From DATCMU01 sp036563245 (GTDB lineage Bacteria > Pseudomonadota > Alphaproteobacteria > Rhizobiales > Devosiaceae), in contig DATCMU010000014.1 in assembly GCA_036563245.1 (NCBI GenBank), forward strand, positions 16,610 to 80,609: 64,000 nt of DNA. The letters run 5' to 3'. Below the pieces are notes generated by a model. That model worked only from the letters and a program-made list of their open reading frames with translations, searched no databases and was not told the DNA's origin. Position 1 is the first letter of the stretch; the number at the start of each line of letters is the position of its first letter. The position numbers and the translations under genes were made by a program. Shown piece by piece: positions 61,413-64,000 of the stretch.

Positions 61413-64000
61413 GTGACCGACAAGACTGAAAACGATAGCGGTGCGGGCGATCCCTCGGACATCGCACCGGTCTCCATTACCGAAGAAATGCGCCGGTCCT
61501 ATCTCGACTACGCGATGAGCGTGATCGTGAGCCGCGCGCTGCCGGACGTGCGCGACGGCCTGAAGCCGGTGCATCGGCGCATCCTGTTTTCGATGCACGA
61601 GACGGGCTTCGAATGGAACAAGCCATATCGCAAGTCGTCGCGCGTGGTGGGCGACGTCATCGGTAAATATCACCCGCATGGCGACGCGGCGGTCTACATG
61701 TCGCTGGTGCGCATGGCGCAGGATTTCTCCATGCGCGTGCCGCTCATTGATGGGCAGGGCAATTTCGGTTCGGTCGACGGCGATATGCCCGCCGCCATGC
61801 GTTACACCGAAGTGCGCATGGAGAAGGTCACCGGGGCGCTGCTGGACGATCTCGACAAGGACACCGTCGATTTCAAGGACAATTACGACAATTCCGAGCA
61901 TGAACCTTCGGTGTTGCCGGCGCGGTTTCCCAACATCCTCGTCAACGGCGCGGGTGGCATTGCCGTGGGCATGGCCACCAATATCCCCACCCACAATCTG
62001 GGCGAGGTGATCGACGCGACGATCGCGGTGATGGACAACGCGGAAATCACCGTCGAGGAACTGATGGAGATCATGCCCGGCCCGGATTTCCCCACCGCCG
62101 GCATCATCCTGGGCAGGGCAGGGATCCGTTCCGCCTATGAGACTGGGCGCGGATCGATCCTCATGCGCGGGCGCGTCTCGGTGGAGGAGGTCCGCAAGGA
62201 GCGTGAGGCGCTCATCATCACCGAGATTCCGTATCAGGTGAACAAGGCGGCGATGATCGAGAAGATCGCCGACCTGGTTCGCGAGAAGCGGATCGAGGGC
62301 ATTGCGGACATTCGCGACGAAAGCGATCGGCAGGGCATGCGCGTCGTGGTCGAGCTCAAGCGCGACGCGATGGCCGATGTGGTGCTCAACCAGCTCTACC
62401 GTTTCTCGCCGCTGCAAAGTTCGTTCGGATGCAATTTCGTTGCCCTGAACGGCGGCAAGCCGGAACTTCTCAGCCTGCGGAGCATGCTGTCGGCCTTCAT
62501 TTCCTTCCGCGAGGAAGTGGTGACGCGCCGGGCGCGCTTCCTTCTGGGCAAGGCGCGCGATCGCGCACATGTGCTGGTGGGCCTCGCGGTGGCGGTGGCC
62601 AATGTCGACGAAGTGATCCACCTGATCCGCACCTCGCCCGATCCGGCGACCGCGCGCCAGCGTCTTCTCGATCGGGATTGGCCCGCGCGGGATGTGGAAG
62701 CCCTTATCAAGCTCATCGACGATCCGCGACACAAGGTGAATGAGGACGGCACGTTCCGCCTGTCCGACGAACAGGTTCGAGCCATACTCGATCTCAGGCT
62801 GCAGCGGCTGACCGCGCTTGGGCGCGACGAGATCGGGGAAGAACTGGAAGGCCTCGGCGAGCAGATTTCCGATTATCTGGACATCCTGCGTTCCCGGGAT
62901 CGCGTTCTGGCCATCATTCGCCAGGAACTGGCCGAGGTGCGCGACCAGTTTGCGACCCCACGCCGCACGACCATCGACGATTCGGCCGGCGACCTGGACG
63001 ACGAAGACCTGATCGCGCGCGAGGAAATGGTCGTGACCGTCAGTCACGCCGGCTACATCAAGCGCGTACCGCTTTCCACCTATCGCGCCCAGCGCCGGGG
63101 CGGGAAGGGGCGTTCAGGCATGGCGACGCGAGACGAGGACTTCGTCGCGCAGCTTTTTGTCGCCAACACGCATACGCCGGTTCTGTTCTTCTCTTCGCGC
63201 GGCATCGTCTACAAGATGAAGGTGTGGCGGCTGCCCGTCGCGGCGCCGCATTCGCGCGGCAAGGCGCTGGTCAACATGCTGCCGCTTGAAGCGGGTGAAC
63301 GCATCACCACGATCATGCCGATGCCCGAGGATGAAGACACCTGGGCGGATCTCGACATCATGTTCTCCACCACGCGAGGCACGGTGCGCCGCAATTCGCT
63401 GGCGGACTTCGTCGAGGTCCGGTCCAACGGCAAGATCGCGATGAAACTCGACGAGGGTGACGCGATTGTCGATGTCGAGACGTGTTCGGCCCATGACGAT
63501 GTGCTGCTCACCTCGGCGCATGGACAGGCGATCCGGTTCCGGGTCGACGATGTGCGCGTGTTCAAGGGCCGCGATTCGATGGGCGTGCGCGGCATCAACC
63601 TCGCGGAGGGCGATAGCGTCATTTCCATGACGATCCTGCGCCATTTCGAGGCGAGCCCGGCTGAGCGCGCCGCGTATATCAAGCTGAGCCGCGCCATCAG
63701 GGGCGAGGCCGACGAACCGGCCAGCACCCTTGACGCGGAAGAAGAAGACGTTGCCGGGGAGATCGACCAGGATCGCTACACACAGATGAGCGCGTCGGAG
63801 CAACTTGTTCTGGCCATTTCGGAAAATGGATACGGCAAGCGCTCTTCAAGCTTCGAATACCGGGTGACCGGGCGCGGCGGCAAGGGCATCACCGCCATGT
63901 CGATCACCCCCAAGAATGGCCCGATCGTTGCCTCCTTCCCTGTGGAGAACGACGACCAGATCATGCTCGTTACCGATGGCGGCAAACTGATCCGGGTGCC
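61413..64000 (+). CDS. gyrA: DNA gyrase subunit A, 3' end beyond the window
   Basis: Cuts and rejoins DNA to introduce negative supercoils. The frame is open from GTG 61413 to the right edge, 862 codons, so perhaps 50-70 residues are missing. The N-terminus is ITEEMRRSYLDYAMSVIVSRALPDVRDGLKPVHRR; the active-site tyrosine is Tyr131 in AMRYTEVR. The C-terminal beta-pinwheel has the GyrA box (QRRGGKG near 560). In the quinolone region, positions equal to E. coli 83 and 87 are Ala92 and Met96. Confidence 0.97.
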   Translation, partial: MTDKTENDSGAGDPSDIAPVSITEEMRRSYLDYAMSVIVSRALPDVRDGLKPVHRRILFSMHETGFEWNKPYRKSSRVVGDVIGKYHPHGDAAVYMSLVRMAQDFSMRVPLIDGQGNFGSVDGDMPAAMRYTEVRMEKVTGALLDDLDKDTVDFKDNYDNSEHEPSVLPARFPNILVNGAGGIAVGMATNIPTHNLGEVIDATIAVMDNAEITVEELMEIMPGPDFPTAGIILGRAGIRSAYETGRGSILMRGRVSVEEVRKEREALIITEIPYQVNKAAMIEKIADLVREKRIEGIADIRDESDRQGMRVVVELKRDAMADVVLNQLYRFSPLQSSFGCNFVALNGGKPELLSLRSMLSAFISFREEVVTRRARFLLGKARDRAHVLVGLAVAVANVDEVIHLIRTSPDPATARQRLLDRDWPARDVEALIKLIDDPRHKVNEDGTFRLSDEQVRAILDLRLQRLTALGRDEIGEELEGLGEQISDYLDILRSRDRVLAIIRQELAEVRDQFATPRRTTIDDSAGDLDDEDLIAREEMVVTVSHAGYIKRVPLSTYRAQRRGGKGRSGMATRDEDFVAQLFVANTHTPVLFFSSRGIVYKMKVWRLPVAAPHSRGKALVNMLPLEAGERITTIMPMPEDEDTWADLDIMFSTTRGTVRRNSLADFVEVRSNGKIAMKLDEGDAIVDVETCSAHDDVLLTSAHGQAIRFRVDDVRVFKGRDSMGVRGINLAEGDSVISMTILRHFEASPAERAAYIKLSRAIRGEADEPASTLDAEEEDVAGEIDQDRYTQMSASEQLVLAISENGYGKRSSSFEYRVTGRGGKGITAMSITPKNGPIVASFPVENDDQIMLVTDGGKLIRV

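Noticed and set aside
61347..63047. 566-residue minus-strand open frame opposite gyrA
   Set aside because: gyrA is unmistakable on the plus strand; this is its shadow.

Overview
The window is 64 kb of GC-rich chromosomal DNA from an alphaproteobacterium, most likely a marine or salt-tolerant member of the Hyphomicrobiales (Rhizobiales). The evidence is the core gene order: hdaA-ppk-ppx / rnd, pcm-like-tolC, popZ-valS, an ExoR-like Sel1 protein next to xthA, argS-SPOR-scpAB-tatABC-serS-surE-pcm-nlpD-like, and yajC-secDF-Mth938-phytoene synthase family. Supporting evidence is GAAC-N7-GAAC LexA boxes of the alphaproteobacterial type, a Hyphomicrobiales-like intergenic repeat, and a complete ectoine/5-hydroxyectoine operon. 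I cannot assign a genus. Almost all of the window is ordinary single-copy housekeeping DNA. I see no prophage, IS element, CRISPR array, rRNA or tRNA.

Layout. 1-13.6 kb: end of an AI-2E family permease, the DnaA regulator hdaA, polyphosphate kinase and exopolyphosphatase, RNase D (opposite strand), aspS, the spermidine genes speD-speE, a redox-type CSS/EAL c-di-GMP phosphodiesterase and a malic enzyme-phosphotransacetylase fusion protein. 13.7-17.1 kb: AMP nucleosidase, an FKBP isomerase and a zinc alcohol dehydrogenase. 17.1-21.3 kb: the osmolyte locus ectA-ectB-ectC-ectD on the minus strand, with a divergent MarR-family regulator (ectR-like). A promoter with an embedded operator lies in front of ectA and a strong terminator lies behind ectD. 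21.4-30.5 kb: a PCM-like methyltransferase, tolC, a small haem-oxidase-like membrane protein, popZ, valS, the ExoR-like protein, xthA and erpA. 30.5-43.8 kb: dgt, argS, a large SPOR protein, scpA/scpB, tatABC, serS, surE, pcm and a degenerate LytM/LysM lipoprotein. 43.8-51.5 kb: a DUF815 ATPase, yajC, a fused secDF, bacterial relatives of the mitochondrial complex I assembly factors NDUFAF3 and NDUFAF6, trmFO, a glutathione transferase and a DUF1127 peptide. 52-58.3 kb: uvrA and ssb, each with a LexA box, separated by a sulfite dehydrogenase-like molybdoenzyme and a dihaem cytochrome c. 58.3-64 kb: an exported protein translationally coupled to an RND/MMPL transporter, then gyrA, which runs off the right edge.

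The best regulatory signal is in the ectA-ectR intergenic region. A TTGACA promoter has an imperfect palindrome between -35 and -10, and related TTCGTA-N2-TA sites occur twice more before ectR. Other points to check are the sulfite dehydrogenase unit between the usual neighbours uvrA and ssb, with both SOS boxes intact; a long hairpin between tolC and a small membrane gene; the NDUFAF3/NDUFAF6 relatives beside the Sec accessory genes; a PCM paralogue without the usual substrate-loop motif; and the absence of nagZ from its common place between the SPOR gene and scpA. I found no convincing undescribed multi-gene system.
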